Shown piece by piece: positions 63,842 through 64,000 of a stretch of 64,000 bases of DNA. The notes under the pieces were generated by a model. The model saw nothing but the letters and a program-made list of their open reading frames with translations, ran no database searches and had not been told where the DNA came from. Location of the stretch: positions 248,001 through 312,000 of the forward strand of contig NZ_VOGO01000002.1 in assembly GCF_007923355.1 (NCBI RefSeq). Reading direction: 5' to 3'. This DNA comes from Falsiphaeobacter marinintestinus (lineage in GTDB: Bacteria > Pseudomonadota > Alphaproteobacteria > Rhodobacterales > Rhodobacteraceae). Each line of letters begins with the position of its first letter. Positions within the stretch are counted from its first letter, which is position 1. Made by a program: the position numbers and the translations under genes.

Positions 63842-64000
63842 ATGACCGACTTTTCCAAGACCCGCGGGATGTTCGATATCCCGGACGGGATGATCTATCT
63901 GAACGGCAACTCGCTGGGGCCAATGCCAAAGGCCGCGCCCGAGGCGATCAACCGGTTCCTGAATGACGAATGGAAGACCGAACTGATCAAGGGGTGGAAC
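63842..64000 (+). CDS. kynU: kynureninase, N-terminal part
   Basis: The first 53 codons lie in the window. MTDFSKTRGMFDIPDGMIYL and NGNSLGPMPKAAPEAINRFL match the N-terminus of kynureninase, the PLP enzyme that splits kynurenine or 3-hydroxykynurenine to anthranilates plus alanine. GAGG lies before the ATG at 63842; an in-frame ATG at 63824 is possible. It continues past the right edge. Confidence 0.9.
   Translation, partial: MTDFSKTRGMFDIPDGMIYLNGNSLGPMPKAAPEAINRFLNDEWKTELIKGWN

Overview
This window looks like a chromosomal piece of a marine alphaproteobacterium of the Rhodobacterales (Roseobacter group). The evidence is the moderately high GC content, the short prolyl-tRNA synthetase, several RTX proteins of the type I secretion kind, a glycine-betaine ABC transporter with a fused double permease, and two copies of a GC-rich intergenic element that I associate with this order. 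This placement rests on gene content read by eye, not on a database search.

Layout. 1-8.1 kb holds dnaB, two von Willebrand factor A (VWA) proteins, and pyrE and pyrC separated by two paralogous RTX genes. 8.2-14.3 kb is a surface-polysaccharide type cluster of three family-2 glycosyltransferases, one fused to a sulfotransferase-like N-terminus, plus an unassigned companion. 14.5-20.8 kb has a MoxR/VWA pair, an M20 peptidase, proS and a serine hydrolase. 20.8-29.6 kb has a Spondin_N/RTX protein, the Lol lipoprotein exporter, a row of three small c-type cytochromes, a lipoprotein with a zinc-peptidase motif, a glycosylase-like protein, a thioesterase and a sulfotransferase. 29.8-34.7 kb is a betaine/choline ABC operon and an EamA exporter, followed by a TadE pilus-type protein and an SDR enzyme.

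36.8-41.2 kb is a decayed mobile island next to tRNA-Tyr. It contains a ParB-like gene with three in-frame stops, two IS3-family remnants facing each other, a frameshifted DUF2924 gene and a large serine recombinase broken by a stop and a frameshift.

41.3-45.5 kb is housekeeping and small exported proteins, with a terminator-bearing leader in front of a CoA-binding protein gene. 45.6-48.7 kb, on the minus strand, is the most interesting locus. A 142-residue protein carries two copies of a C-x2-C-C-S-G-H-D motif 70 residues apart. It is followed after one base by an MNIO (DUF692) enzyme with an extra C-terminal domain, then by CcdA and thioredoxin-like genes. This reads as a candidate peptide-modification (RiPP-like) or metal/thiol-handling system.

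48.9-54.0 kb is a scattered histidine cluster (hisE, hisF, hisA, hisH, hisB on the minus strand) interleaved with small plus-strand exported proteins. 54.2-58.6 kb is proline catabolism (an Lrp-type regulator divergent from putA). The right end carries two oxidoreductases, a cytoplasmic BisC-like molybdoenzyme, and the start of a 3-hydroxyanthranilate dioxygenase-kynureninase tryptophan-degradation cluster.
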